Source of the DNA: HLUCCA09 sp038757905
Lineage (GTDB): Bacteria; Pseudomonadota; Alphaproteobacteria; Rhodobacterales; Rhodobacteraceae
Length of the DNA: 64,000 nucleotides
Direction: 5' to 3'
NCBI GenBank assembly: GCA_038757905.1
Contig: JBCDGG010000005.1
Span: forward strand, 9,237 to 73,236
A program made the translations under genes and the position numbers. The notes under the pieces are model-generated. The model was not told the origin of the DNA, did no database searches, and saw only the letters and a program-made list of their open reading frames with translations. Below are positions 16,483 to 24,876 of this stretch, in pieces; within the stretch, counting starts at the first letter, position 1; every line of letters starts with the position of its first letter.

Positions 16483-17900
16483 CGCCCGATCCGCAAGAGA
16501 AGTTCGTCGGCATCCAGGTCAGCCCGATCAGCTTTATCGACGAGGGCGTCGAGACTGTCCTCGACACCTTGAAGGACCGTGTCGGCGTCAACGTGCTCAT
16601 GCTCGGCACCGTCTCATGGCTCGGGCTCAAGACCGGGCGCAGCATCTCGCACGCGCTCGACGGCTGGCCGGATCACGGGGTGCCCGAACCCTTCACCATG
16701 AAGGGCGGCGCCTATTTCGACCCGGACCCGCGCTATTACTCCAAGACGCTGATCAAGGAGTTCCGCGCGCAAGACGAGGAGATGGCGGGAATCGACATCC
16801 TCGATCTGGTGATCCCCGAAGCGAAGAAGCGGGGGATGAAGGTCTACCCCGAACTGATGGAGCCGTTCTTCAAATACGCGGGCCACGGTTCGGTCAACAA
16901 CATCGAGATCCCCAACCTCGCCACCTGCATGGAGGTTGACGTGTTCGGCCGCCGCAAGGACGAACCCTCCACCTCGAACCCTGATTACCGCAACTGGATG
17001 CACGCCATCGTCGAAGACCAGGTGCGCAACTACGACATCGACGGGTTGATGTGGTGCAACGAGCGCAACTCGCCCCTCGACCAGATGATGCAGGGCCAGG
17101 CGCCGGGCGATTTCTCCGACGCGGCCCGGGCTGAGGCGCTGGCGCGCGGGATCGATGTCGAGGCGTGCCGCCGGGGCTGCATCGCCATGTACGAGTTCAT
17201 GCAAGCCGCGTTGGCCGGGGAAGAGTTCGACGACGGCGCCTTCCTCACCTTCCTGCGGACCCTTATGGCCCACCCCGAAGTGCTGATCTGGGAGCGGTTC
17301 TGGCTGGAGCGGAACAAGGATCTCGACCGGGAGCTTTACGGGCTGGTCAAGTGGTGCAAGCCGCATCTGCCGTTCGGGCTGAACGTCTGGAACCGCAACC
17401 ACTTCAACATCTTCCGCCGGGCGCAATGGCCCTGGGCGGAGCAGACGATGTATGCCGATTGGGTCAAGCCGATCACCTATCAGCACCAGTCCGGCGAGAT
17501 CTGGAACAAGGAGTTCGGGATCTTCCACAAGACGATACTGCGCGACTTCGATCCCGCCGCGGCGATGCAGGTGATGGATGCCATGCTCGGCATCAAGGGT
17601 GCGCCCCTCGACCGCGTCGTGCAAGAGGGGCTGGACCCGGACACCTATGTCTACGGTCAATGCGCCGAAGCATTGCGCGGCGTCCATGGCCGGGCGCAGG
17701 TCTATATGGGCCTCGGCATCGACGCGCCTCGGGTGCGGGCCGACCAGGCGGTCTGCACGCCGGACATCGCCTATCGCTCCGTAATGGCGACCTACCGCGC
17801 CGGGGGGCACGGGATCGTGCTGTCGCCCAACTATGCCTCGATGAAGCTGACGAACCTCGACGGGGTGGCGAAGGCACTGACCGAACTGGGGCTGAAATGA
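16479..17900 (+). CDS. Unrecognised protein, probably a TIM-barrel hydrolase
   Basis: 473 residues, no signal peptide. I do not recognise a named family. The alternating pattern, with strand-like VGIQVSPISF, VNVLMLG, GMKVYPELMEPF, IDGLMWCNERNSP and LPFGLNVWNRNHFN, resembles (beta/alpha)8 glycosidase-like proteins; the Glu in YPELMEPF and the Glu in WCNERN sit where such enzymes carry catalytic acids. It overlaps both neighbours by ATGA, so it belongs to this pathway. A role in cleaving a glycosidic or other bond of the substrate is possible but is only inference. Confidence 0.7.
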   Translation: MTPDPQEKFVGIQVSPISFIDEGVETVLDTLKDRVGVNVLMLGTVSWLGLKTGRSISHALDGWPDHGVPEPFTMKGGAYFDPDPRYYSKTLIKEFRAQDEEMAGIDILDLVIPEAKKRGMKVYPELMEPFFKYAGHGSVNNIEIPNLATCMEVDVFGRRKDEPSTSNPDYRNWMHAIVEDQVRNYDIDGLMWCNERNSPLDQMMQGQAPGDFSDAARAEALARGIDVEACRRGCIAMYEFMQAALAGEEFDDGAFLTFLRTLMAHPEVLIWERFWLERNKDLDRELYGLVKWCKPHLPFGLNVWNRNHFNIFRRAQWPWAEQTMYADWVKPITYQHQSGEIWNKEFGIFHKTILRDFDPAAAMQVMDAMLGIKGAPLDRVVQEGLDPDTYVYGQCAEALRGVHGRAQVYMGLGIDAPRVRADQAVCTPDIAYRSVMATYRAGGHGIVLSPNYASMKLTNLDGVAKALTELGLK

Positions 17901-19264
17901 ACCTGATCATCACCGGTGGCGAGGTTTTGCTGCCCGACGGCCTCGTGCGCGCCGATCTCGCCATCGCGGAGGGCCGGGTGGCCGGCCTCTTTGCGCCGGA
18001 CGCGGCGCCCTCAGCAACCGAGGTTCTGGATGCGACCGGCAAGGTCCTCCTGCCCGGGATCGTGGACATCCATTTCCATGTCCGCGCCCCGGCCTATCCG
18101 GAGCGCGGCACCGTCCTGTCGGAGACCCGCGCCGCCGCAGCGGGCGGCGTGACCACGATCTTCGAAATGCCGATCTCCAAGCCGTGCTGCTCGACGCCCG
18201 AGGAGCTGGCCCGGCGGCGGGATCATTTCGCCGAACATGCCGTGGTGGACTTCGCCCTTTACGCGGCACCGGGTGACCTGACTGAGGCGAGCCGCGACCG
18301 GATGCTCGATCTCGGCTGCATCGCCTTCAAGATCTTCACCACAGAGGCGCCGCCGAACCGGGGCGACGAGTTCGACGGGTTGGCCTTCCCCGATGAAGCC
18401 GACCAGCTGCGCGCGCTTGAGTTGCTGGCAGGGACCGGCAGGCCCGTGGTGGTGCATGCCGAGAGCGCCCCGCTTCTGGCCCATTACGGGGCCATGGCCG
18501 AGGCCCTGGATCCGGCCGACGCCGCGACGCACAACGCGTCGCGGCCCGCGCTCTGCGAGGCGGTCGCCGTGTCCAAGCTGCTGACAATGAATATGCAGGC
18601 CAGGGCGAAGCTGCATATCGCGCATGTCACCTCCGCCGAGACGGTCGACGTGTTGCGCGCCTTCGCCGGCACGTCGGACTTCACCGCCGAGACCTGCCCG
18701 CAATACCTGTTTGCAACCGAGGAGGACGTGGCGCGGGCCGGGATCTACGGCAAGGTCAACCCGCCTATCCGGCACAAGGCGGATCAGGACGCGCTGTGGC
18801 AAGCCATCGCGGACGGGGTGATCCGCTATGTCACCACCGATCATGCGCCCTTCGCCAAGGCCGAGAAGCAGGCCGCCGAAGGGGACTTCCCCGCAGCGCC
18901 GCCGGGGGTGCCGGGGATCGAGTTCCTCGTGCCGGCAATGCTCGACGCGGTGGCCGGGGGCCGGCTCACGCTGAAGCAGGCGCATGATCTGATGTGTGCG
19001 AATGGGGCCAAGCTTTATGGCCTTTACCCCGAGAAGGGCGCGCTGCTGCCGGGCTGTCTGGCCGATATCACGATGGTGGATCTCGCGGGCGAAACCTTGA
19101 TCTCCAAGGACACGCTCAAGACCCATGCACGCGAGGTCGCGCACCTCTATGCGGGGCGGCGACTGCGGGGCAAGGTGGTGCGGACGCTGCTGGCGGGAAA
19201 GACCGTCTATGCCGAGGGCGAGGTGGTTGGGCCGGAGGGCGGCGGGCGGTATGTGACGCCCTGA
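17897..19264 (+). CDS. Dihydroorotase/hydantoinase/allantoinase-type cyclic amidohydrolase
   Basis: 455 residues. The complete binuclear site is visible: HxH in DIHFHVRAP, a carboxylated-Lys candidate in CIAFKIFTT, His in VVVHAES, His in LHIAHVTS and Asp in TTDHAPF. Length and motifs are those of the AllB/dihydroorotase branch. It would open a cyclic diamide (hydantoin, dihydropyrimidine or allantoin-like ring) in the cytoplasm. Last gene of the rightward operon, overlapping the TIM-barrel gene by ATGA. With PuuE- and HyuA-type genes it gives the locus three different ring-opening enzyme families. Confidence 0.9.
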   Translation: MNLIITGGEVLLPDGLVRADLAIAEGRVAGLFAPDAAPSATEVLDATGKVLLPGIVDIHFHVRAPAYPERGTVLSETRAAAAGGVTTIFEMPISKPCCSTPEELARRRDHFAEHAVVDFALYAAPGDLTEASRDRMLDLGCIAFKIFTTEAPPNRGDEFDGLAFPDEADQLRALELLAGTGRPVVVHAESAPLLAHYGAMAEALDPADAATHNASRPALCEAVAVSKLLTMNMQARAKLHIAHVTSAETVDVLRAFAGTSDFTAETCPQYLFATEEDVARAGIYGKVNPPIRHKADQDALWQAIADGVIRYVTTDHAPFAKAEKQAAEGDFPAAPPGVPGIEFLVPAMLDAVAGGRLTLKQAHDLMCANGAKLYGLYPEKGALLPGCLADITMVDLAGETLISKDTLKTHAREVAHLYAGRRLRGKVVRTLLAGKTVYAEGEVVGPEGGGRYVTP

Positions 19265-19299
19265 GCGGCGGTTCTACGACGCGCCATCCGCCCGGAAAC

Positions 19300-19480
19300 A
19301 AGCCGAAGGCGCCGGGCGAGCGCCTGCCTGTCCCCGCAGGCTGGCGCTTTATCGACGCTTGCAAGCACGTCAAAACAAGGAGGGCCATGGCCGCCATAAA
19401 GCGCGTCGTTCCTGCGGCGCGGCGCCATCCTACAGGCAGGCGCCCGCCCGGCTTCCGCATTCGCCCGGCGCCTTCGGCTT
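19300..19480. repeat. Large nested inverted repeat between convergent operons
   Basis: The arms 19300-19319 and 19461-19480 are a perfect 20-bp inverted repeat (reading AAGCCGAAGGCG inward). A second perfect 12-bp pair follows inside (19320-19331 with 19432-19443), then CCGCAGG/CCTGCGG (19334-19340 with 19411-19417) and GCGCTTTAT/ATAAAGCGC (19344-19352 with 19396-19404). Together they would fold into one long interrupted hairpin of about 180 bases between the stop of the hydantoinase gene and the stop of dppC. It may act as a bidirectional terminator or be a palindromic mobile remnant. No gene is seen in 19265-19504. Confidence 0.75.
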
Positions 19481-19504
19481 GATCCCGGGCGTCGGGCACT
19501 TTGA

Positions 19505-20428
19505 TCAGGCGTTCTCCTTCAGTCGCGGATCGAGGAAATCGCGCAGCCAGTCGCCGATGATGTTGAAGGCGAGCACGGTGAAGACGATGGCGAGCCCGGG
19601 GAACACTGCCATCCACCATTTGTTCGACAGCAGGTGATCGCGGCTTTCCGACAGCATCGAACCCCAGGTGGGCACATCGGGCGGGACGCCGAGGCCGAGG
19701 AACGACAGCGCCGCCTCGGACAGGATCACACCAGCCACGTTGAACGAGGCGATCACGGTCAGCGGCGCGATGATGTTGGGCAGGATTGTCCGAAACAGGA
19801 TGGAGAAGGTGGAATCCCCCATCGCGCGGGCGGCTTCGACATATTCCTTTTCGCGTAAGGAGAGGGTCTGCGCGCGCACGATCCTCGCATAGGTGATCCA
19901 TTGCCCGATCCCCAGAACGAGGATGATGTTCACTAGCCCCGGGCCCAGCACCACCAGAAACATGATCGCCAGCAGGATGAACGGAAAGGCGAGCTGGATA
20001 TCGCCCAGCCGCATGATCACATCGTCGATCCAGCCGCCGTAATAGCCTGACACAAGGCCCGCGATCGTCCCCAGCGTGCCGCCCACGGCGATCGCCGCGA
20101 CGCCAACGAGCAGCGACACCCGCGCGCCGTAGAGCAAGCGGGAGAGCACATCGCGCCCCAGCTGGTCGGAGCCGAGCCAATAGGTAAGCTCGCCCGCCCC
20201 GGGGGTGCCGGGCTCCAGCAGGCGCATCATGATGTTCTGGCGGTTGGGGTCGAACGGGGCGAGCCAGGGCCCGAAGATCGCAATGAAGGTCACCATGACG
20301 AGAATGAGCATCCCCACCAGCGCCCAGCGGCTGGCCACCATGCTTTCCCACGCGCGCTGCCATTCCTTGCGGCGGTAGGAGATCTGTCGCTTGGGCAGGC
20401 TCGCGGCGGAGGGGGTCGTATCGGCCAT
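19505..20428 (-). CDS. dppC: Dipeptide-type ABC transporter permease (DppC)
   Basis: 307 residues; a long N-terminal cytoplasmic stretch, then a first membrane segment (WALVGMLILVMVTFIAIFGPWLAPF) and several more. The permease EAA loop is visible as EYVEAARAMGDSTFSILFRTILPN. It lies 7 bases downstream of dppB and the two would form the membrane channel of a peptide/opine-type importer with DppD and DppF (21700-23690) and the binding protein at 24877. The N-terminal extension is typical of the second permease in this family. Confidence 0.93.
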   Translation of the reverse strand: MADTTPSAASLPKRQISYRRKEWQRAWESMVASRWALVGMLILVMVTFIAIFGPWLAPFDPNRQNIMMRLLEPGTPGAGELTYWLGSDQLGRDVLSRLLYGARVSLLVGVAAIAVGGTLGTIAGLVSGYYGGWIDDVIMRLGDIQLAFPFILLAIMFLVVLGPGLVNIILVLGIGQWITYARIVRAQTLSLREKEYVEAARAMGDSTFSILFRTILPNIIAPLTVIASFNVAGVILSEAALSFLGLGVPPDVPTWGSMLSESRDHLLSNKWWMAVFPGLAIVFTVLAFNIIGDWLRDFLDPRLKENA

Positions 20429-20435
20429 GGCGCCC

Positions 20436-21410
20436 TCAGAGCTTCACGCGCGGATCGAGCCGCGCATAGATCAGATCGACGATCAGATTGAGCAGGATGA
20501 AGATCACGGCGAGCAGGATCACCGAGGCCTGCACGACAGGAATGTCCCGCTGGTTGATCGCGGTGAAGACCAGCCGCCCGATGCCGGGGTAGGAGAACAC
20601 GGTTTCCACCACGACGACGCCGCCGAGCAGAAACCCGAATTCCAGCCCGATCATGGTGACCACCGGCAGCCACGCATTGCGCATGGCGTGGTGAAAGATC
20701 ACCCGGCGTTCCGAGATGCCCTTGGAGCGCGCGGTGCGCACGTAATCCTGCTGCAGAACCTCCAGCATGGAGGAGCGGATCAGGCGGGCGTTCCGCGCCA
20801 GCGTATAGGTGCCCACGGCAAGCGCCGGCATGATCATGTAGTACATGGATTGGGGCAGGTTCGTGAACGCCTCGCGAAACTCACCGGCGAAGAGCGGCTC
20901 CAGAAACGGGACGTGGCCCGAGATCGGGAACCAGCGCAGGTAGAGGCCGAAGAACATGATCATCATGATCCCCATCCAGAAGTTTGGGATAGACTGGCCC
21001 AGCATCGCAAAGGTCATGATCCCGCCATCCACCGGCGTGCCCCGCTTCAGCGCGGCATAAATGCCGAGCGGGATCGACAGCCCGATGGCCAGCACCAGGG
21101 AGAAGATCGTCAACTCGATGGTTGCGGGCATGACCTCCAGCACCACATCCATCGCGGGCTGACGGTAGCTGAGGGAGTTGCCGAAATCCCCCTGCAACGC
21201 GTTCCAGACATAGCTAAGGTACTGCACATGCAGGGGCCTGTCGAAGCCCAGCATCTCACGGGCGCGCTGGATTTCCTCCGCGCTCGCATTCTCCGAGACG
21301 AACAGATAGGTCGGATCGCCCCCGATCTGCAGGGAGATGAAGCTGATCAGCGTCACGCCGATCAGAACGATGATGCTCTGCCAGAGACGCCTTACCAGGA
21401 AGGTCCACAT
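20436..21410 (-). CDS. dppB: Dipeptide-type ABC transporter permease (DppB)
   Basis: 324 residues starting with the typical first helix (LVRRLWQSIIVLIGVTLISFISL), followed by the BPD_transp_1 domain with EAA loop DYVRTARSKGISERRVIFHHAMRNA and a final helix ASVILLAVIFILLNLIVDLIYARLDPR. First gene of the leftward permease unit, divergent from dppD. The proposed operator at 21591-21602 lies about 180 bases upstream. Confidence 0.94.
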   Translation of the reverse strand: MWTFLVRRLWQSIIVLIGVTLISFISLQIGGDPTYLFVSENASAEEIQRAREMLGFDRPLHVQYLSYVWNALQGDFGNSLSYRQPAMDVVLEVMPATIELTIFSLVLAIGLSIPLGIYAALKRGTPVDGGIMTFAMLGQSIPNFWMGIMMIMFFGLYLRWFPISGHVPFLEPLFAGEFREAFTNLPQSMYYMIMPALAVGTYTLARNARLIRSSMLEVLQQDYVRTARSKGISERRVIFHHAMRNAWLPVVTMIGLEFGFLLGGVVVVETVFSYPGIGRLVFTAINQRDIPVVQASVILLAVIFILLNLIVDLIYARLDPRVKL

Positions 21411-21590
21411 TCGCTGTCCGCCTATGTCATGTGGGTAGCATCGACGATGCCGGATCGTTCTGCAGTGCCCAAATCCTCAACGCAGTCGCATCGGTGCTAT
21501 CCGCCCTTCCAGCCGCCGCGCTGGTTTTCCGCCCCGACACTCCCGCGATCCTTGACAATCAAATCCTTGGGCCTCCAAAGTAGGCTTTAT

Positions 21591-21602
21591 ATTGTCGACA
21601 GT
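21591..21602. promoter_or_regulatory. Proposed GntR/FCD operator between dppB and dppD
   Basis: ATTGTCGACAGT at 21591-21602 matches the core seen at 9954 and 23824. It directly follows TATATT (21588-21593), a possible -10 element for dppD, so a bound repressor would block RNA polymerase. A half-site-like TTGACAAT lies at 21552-21559. The gap 21411-21699 contains no convincing gene; an upstream in-frame TTG for dppD at 21592 falls inside the operator and is rejected as a start. Confidence 0.58.
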
Positions 21603-21699
21603 ATTACAAGCAGAGCATGCAGCGTTCGGTGTCGTCAAGCCAGCAAATCGACCGGTGCGCAGGGGTGGAAACGTCCGGCTTAGCCTTGGGGCATCGGTG

Positions 21700-22725
21700 A
21701 TGAAAAACAAGACAGAGGCAGGAACGCCCCTGCTGGAGGTCACGGACCTTCAGACATCCTTCAGCGTCGGCTCGAACCTGACGATCCGCGCCGTCGATGG
21801 CGTCAGCTTTCAGGTGCATGCGGGCGAAACGCTGGCCATCGTCGGCGAAAGCGGGTCGGGCAAATCGGTCACGAGCCTCTCCATCATGGGGCTGCTGCCG
21901 AAGGATGTCGGCCGCATCGCCGGGGGCTCGATCAAGCTGCAGGGGCGCGAGATCAGCCGCCTGACGGATCGGGAGATGCGCGATATCCGCGGCAGGGATA
22001 TCGGCATGATCTTTCAGGAGCCGATGACCTCTCTCAATCCAGTCCACACCGTTGGGCAGCAGATCGCGGAAACGGTGATCCGGCACGAGGCATTGCCCAA
22101 GGCCAAGGCCCGCGCGCGCGCCATCGACATGCTCGATCTCGTGGGGATTCCGGAGCCTGCCCGCCGTGTCGACAGCTATCCGCATGAGATGTCGGGCGGG
22201 ATGCGGCAACGGGCGATGATCGCCATGGCACTTGCCTGCGAGCCGCGGATCCTGATTGCCGACGAGCCCACAACGGCGCTGGATGTCACCATTCAGGCGC
22301 AGATGCTGGAGCTAATGCAGGACCTCCAGCGCAAGCTCGGGATGGCCATCATCTTCATCACGCACGACCTCGGCGTGGTGGCAGAGGTCGCCGACCGGGT
22401 CGTCGTCATGTACGCTGCGCAGGTTGTGGAAACCGGCGGGGTCGAGGAGATCTTTCGCACGCCGCGCATGCCTTACACGGCGGGGCTGATGAACTCGATC
22501 CCGCGATTGGGAGCGTCGCGCCGCCGCCAGAGGCTGGAGGCGATCCCGGGGACGGTGCCCGCGCTGACATCGCTCCCCTCGGGATGCCGCTTTCACCCGC
22601 GCTGCAGCTTCGCCCTGGACGTCTGTAAGAGCACGGCGCCGGAGCTCGAAGACGCCGGCAGCGGCCATCGCATCCGCTGCAATCGCTGGCGCGATCTGTC
22701 GCTCGCGCCGAGGCAAGCGTCGTGA
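21700..22725 (+). CDS. dppD: Dipeptide-type ABC transporter ATPase (DppD)
   Basis: 341 residues. Walker A GESGSGKS, signature MSGGMRQRAMIA, Walker B RILIADEPTTALD and the switch His in IFITHDLG are all present. The C-terminal oligopeptide-transporter domain carries the Cys-containing SGCRFHPRC motif of DppD/OppD. ATG at 21700 chosen because homology starts right after it. Overlaps dppF by GTGA. Confidence 0.93.
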   Translation: MKNKTEAGTPLLEVTDLQTSFSVGSNLTIRAVDGVSFQVHAGETLAIVGESGSGKSVTSLSIMGLLPKDVGRIAGGSIKLQGREISRLTDREMRDIRGRDIGMIFQEPMTSLNPVHTVGQQIAETVIRHEALPKAKARARAIDMLDLVGIPEPARRVDSYPHEMSGGMRQRAMIAMALACEPRILIADEPTTALDVTIQAQMLELMQDLQRKLGMAIIFITHDLGVVAEVADRVVVMYAAQVVETGGVEEIFRTPRMPYTAGLMNSIPRLGASRRRQRLEAIPGTVPALTSLPSGCRFHPRCSFALDVCKSTAPELEDAGSGHRIRCNRWRDLSLAPRQAS

Positions 22726-23690
22726 CCGCGCCGCTCCTTCAGGTCGAACATCTGCACAAGCACTTTCCGATCCGGGGCGGAGTGTTCCAGCGGGTCGTCA
22801 GCAGCGTGAAGGCGGTCGACGACGTGACCTTCGATGTCGGGCAGGGGACGGTCGTCGGCCTTGTCGGTGAGAGCGGATCCGGCAAAACGACGGTCGGCCG
22901 GTCCATCCTGCGGCTGGAGCAGGCCACGCACGGCTCCGTGCGATTTGCCGGGGCGGAGGTGATGGAGCTGAGCGCGTCCGCGATGCGCAGTTACCGCAAG
23001 CGGATGCAGATCATCTTTCAGGATCCCTATGCCAGCCTGAACCCGCGCGAGAAGGTGCGCGAAATCCTCACCCATCCCTTGCGCCTGCATCGGATCGGCT
23101 CGGCGCAGGAGCATGAGGATCGCGCCGTCTCGCTGCTGGAGAAGGTGGGCCTGTCCCGCGATCACCTCGACCGGTTCCCGCACGAGTTTTCCGGCGGTCA
23201 GCGGCAGCGCATCGGCATCGCCCGCGCCCTTGCCGTCGAGCCGGAGTTCATCGTCGCAGACGAACCGGTCTCGGCGCTCGACGTCTCGATCCAGGCGCAG
23301 GTGATCAACCTGCTGGAGGATCTGAAGACAGATCTGGACCTGACGATGCTTTTCATTGCCCATGATCTCGGGGTGGTCGAGCATATCTGCGACCGTGTGA
23401 TCGTGATGTATCTGGGCAAGGTGATGGAGATTGCGTCGGCGGCGGATCTCTACGAGACGCCCAATCACCCCTACACCAAAGCGCTGCTGTCTGCTGTGCC
23501 GGTGCCCGATCCGGGAAAGCGCCGGGCGCGCACCGTCCTCAAGGGTGACATTCCGAGCCCGATCAACCCTCCATCGGGCTGTGTCTTTCGCACGCGGTGC
23601 CCGATTGCGACGGCGGATTGCGCCAGTCTTGTCCCCGAACTGAAGCAAGTGGGGCCCGGTCATATGAGTGCCTGCATTCGTACGACGTAA
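22722..23690 (+). CDS. dppF: Dipeptide-type ABC transporter ATPase (DppF)
   Basis: 322 residues from a GTG start overlapping the dppD stop. Walker A GESGSGKTT, signature FSGGQRQRIGIA, Walker B FIVADEPVSALD and switch His in FIAHDLG; C-terminal NPPSGCVFRTRCP is the family's Cys motif. It would pair with DppD to energise import through DppB/DppC. Confidence 0.93.
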   Translation: MTAPLLQVEHLHKHFPIRGGVFQRVVSSVKAVDDVTFDVGQGTVVGLVGESGSGKTTVGRSILRLEQATHGSVRFAGAEVMELSASAMRSYRKRMQIIFQDPYASLNPREKVREILTHPLRLHRIGSAQEHEDRAVSLLEKVGLSRDHLDRFPHEFSGGQRQRIGIARALAVEPEFIVADEPVSALDVSIQAQVINLLEDLKTDLDLTMLFIAHDLGVVEHICDRVIVMYLGKVMEIASAADLYETPNHPYTKALLSAVPVPDPGKRRARTVLKGDIPSPINPPSGCVFRTRCPIATADCASLVPELKQVGPGHMSACIRTT

Positions 23691-23692
23691 GC

Positions 23693-23730
23693 TTCGGTGC
23701 GACGGGCGCGGTCGCCGAACGCCTCTTTCG
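23693..23730 (+). terminator. Possible terminator after dppF
   Basis: TTCGG-tg-CGAC, a 7-base loop, then GTCG-CCGAA (23693-23719), followed by a short T-containing tail (CGCCTCTTT). The stem has a two-base bulge, so this is a moderate candidate. Confidence 0.4.
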
Positions 23731-23808
23731 CACGCATTTTTCGGCTCTCGAGCGCTCCCGCCACGAAGGAACCGCAACAAGGCTTGACAGGGTGCGATGG
23801 GGCGCCTC

Positions 23809-23834
23809 ATTGTCAACGTATGTATTGTCGACAT
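23809..23834. promoter_or_regulatory. Proposed GntR/FCD operator pair upstream of the regulator gene
   Basis: ATTGTCGACAT at 23824-23834 is preceded by an imperfect copy ATTGTCAACGT at 23809-23819, centres exactly 15 bases apart, the same spacing as the pair at 9942-9964. A TTGACA at 23784-23789 could be a -35 box. The site lies about 215 bases before the GntR start, suggesting autoregulation. The rest of the 358-base gap 23691-24048 holds no gene I can support. Confidence 0.58.
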
Positions 23835-24048
23835 TCCACAGTCGGATACTTTGCCCGGGCGGACAGCGCGGCCACGCGCCCCCCCGTTGCGGCAATGGTG
23901 ACGGATTGTATGCAATCGACGTTCGATCGCCGAAATCCTGTTGCCAGCAATTCTCGCGCCCCCTTTAAGTCTTGGACACTGCGGGCGGGGCCGGTTTCGG
24001 CCGGCGTCTTCAGCCCGCGTTCCATGACCGTCAAGGAGGGTCGATTTC

Positions 24049-24744
24049 ATGAGTGAAGCCAAGTCCGTGCTCGCGCCGCCACTCCCGCCCGAGATAGCGC
24101 CCATCCACAATGTGCCCCTGCGCGTACAAGTGGCCGACCGCCTGCGCGCCGCCATTCTGAGCGGGCGGCTGCGGCCCGGCGCCGGGCTGGTGGAGACGGC
24201 CCTAGCCGATCAGATGAACGTCAGCCGCGCGCCGATCCGGGAGGCGATCCAGATCCTGGAGAACGACGGGCTGGTGGAGACGATCGCCTATAAGGGCAAG
24301 CGCGTGAAGCCGCTCACGGCGCGCGAGGTCGCCGAGACCTACTCCCTCCGCGAGGTGTTCGAGGTGATGGCCGCGCGTCGGATCCTGGAAAACAAGACAC
24401 CCGTCGACGTGCTGAATGTGCATTGCGATGCCATGATGGCGGCTGCCGAAGCCGATGATTTCGAGTCGCTCGTCGCCGCGGACGAGGCGTTCCACCACGC
24501 GCTGATCCACCTCGCCGATCACGATCTGCTGCTCGCCTCCTGGAAGAACCTGTACCTGCGCATCCATCAGATCATGGCGCTCAGGAACCGCGACGAACGC
24601 AACCTGACCGAGGTTGCGGGCAATCATCCCCCCATCGTCGAGGCCCTCGCCTCCGGAGATGCCGAGCGCGCCATCACGCTGATCTCCGAACACACCCGCG
24701 CGCTCGCCGAGTTCGACCCGGCGAGCATCGTCGACACCCAATGA
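24049..24744 (+). CDS. GntR-family transcriptional regulator, FCD type
   Basis: 231 residues: winged-helix GntR domain (about 20-90; RLRPGAGLVETALADQMNVSRAPIREAI is typical) and an FCD ligand domain with the metal-binding pattern D/H...H...H (FHHALIHLADHD, later AGNHPPIVEAL and ISEHTRAL). AAGGAGG precedes the ATG. Located between the transporter ATPases and the binding-protein gene, it is the only dedicated regulator of the locus and the natural candidate to bind the three TGTCGACA sites. FCD regulators usually sense small carboxylates or amino-acid-like molecules. Confidence 0.92.
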   Translation: MSEAKSVLAPPLPPEIAPIHNVPLRVQVADRLRAAILSGRLRPGAGLVETALADQMNVSRAPIREAIQILENDGLVETIAYKGKRVKPLTAREVAETYSLREVFEVMAARRILENKTPVDVLNVHCDAMMAAAEADDFESLVAADEAFHHALIHLADHDLLLASWKNLYLRIHQIMALRNRDERNLTEVAGNHPPIVEALASGDAERAITLISEHTRALAEFDPASIVDTQ

Positions 24745-24876
24745 GGGCCGCGATCTGACATTGGTGCCCCGGCGCCTGAGGAAGGTCGCGGTTCGCAGAA
24801 CCCGGACGCATGCAGCTCGAAGCGAAGAAAGCGCACCGTCCGACATCGACCGTCCAACAGGTGAAAGGAAGACCCA

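Noticed and set aside
21592..21699. Upstream TTG start extending dppD
   Set aside because: The codon lies inside the proposed operator and the extension has no ABC-ATPase similarity; the ATG at 21700 fits the domain start.
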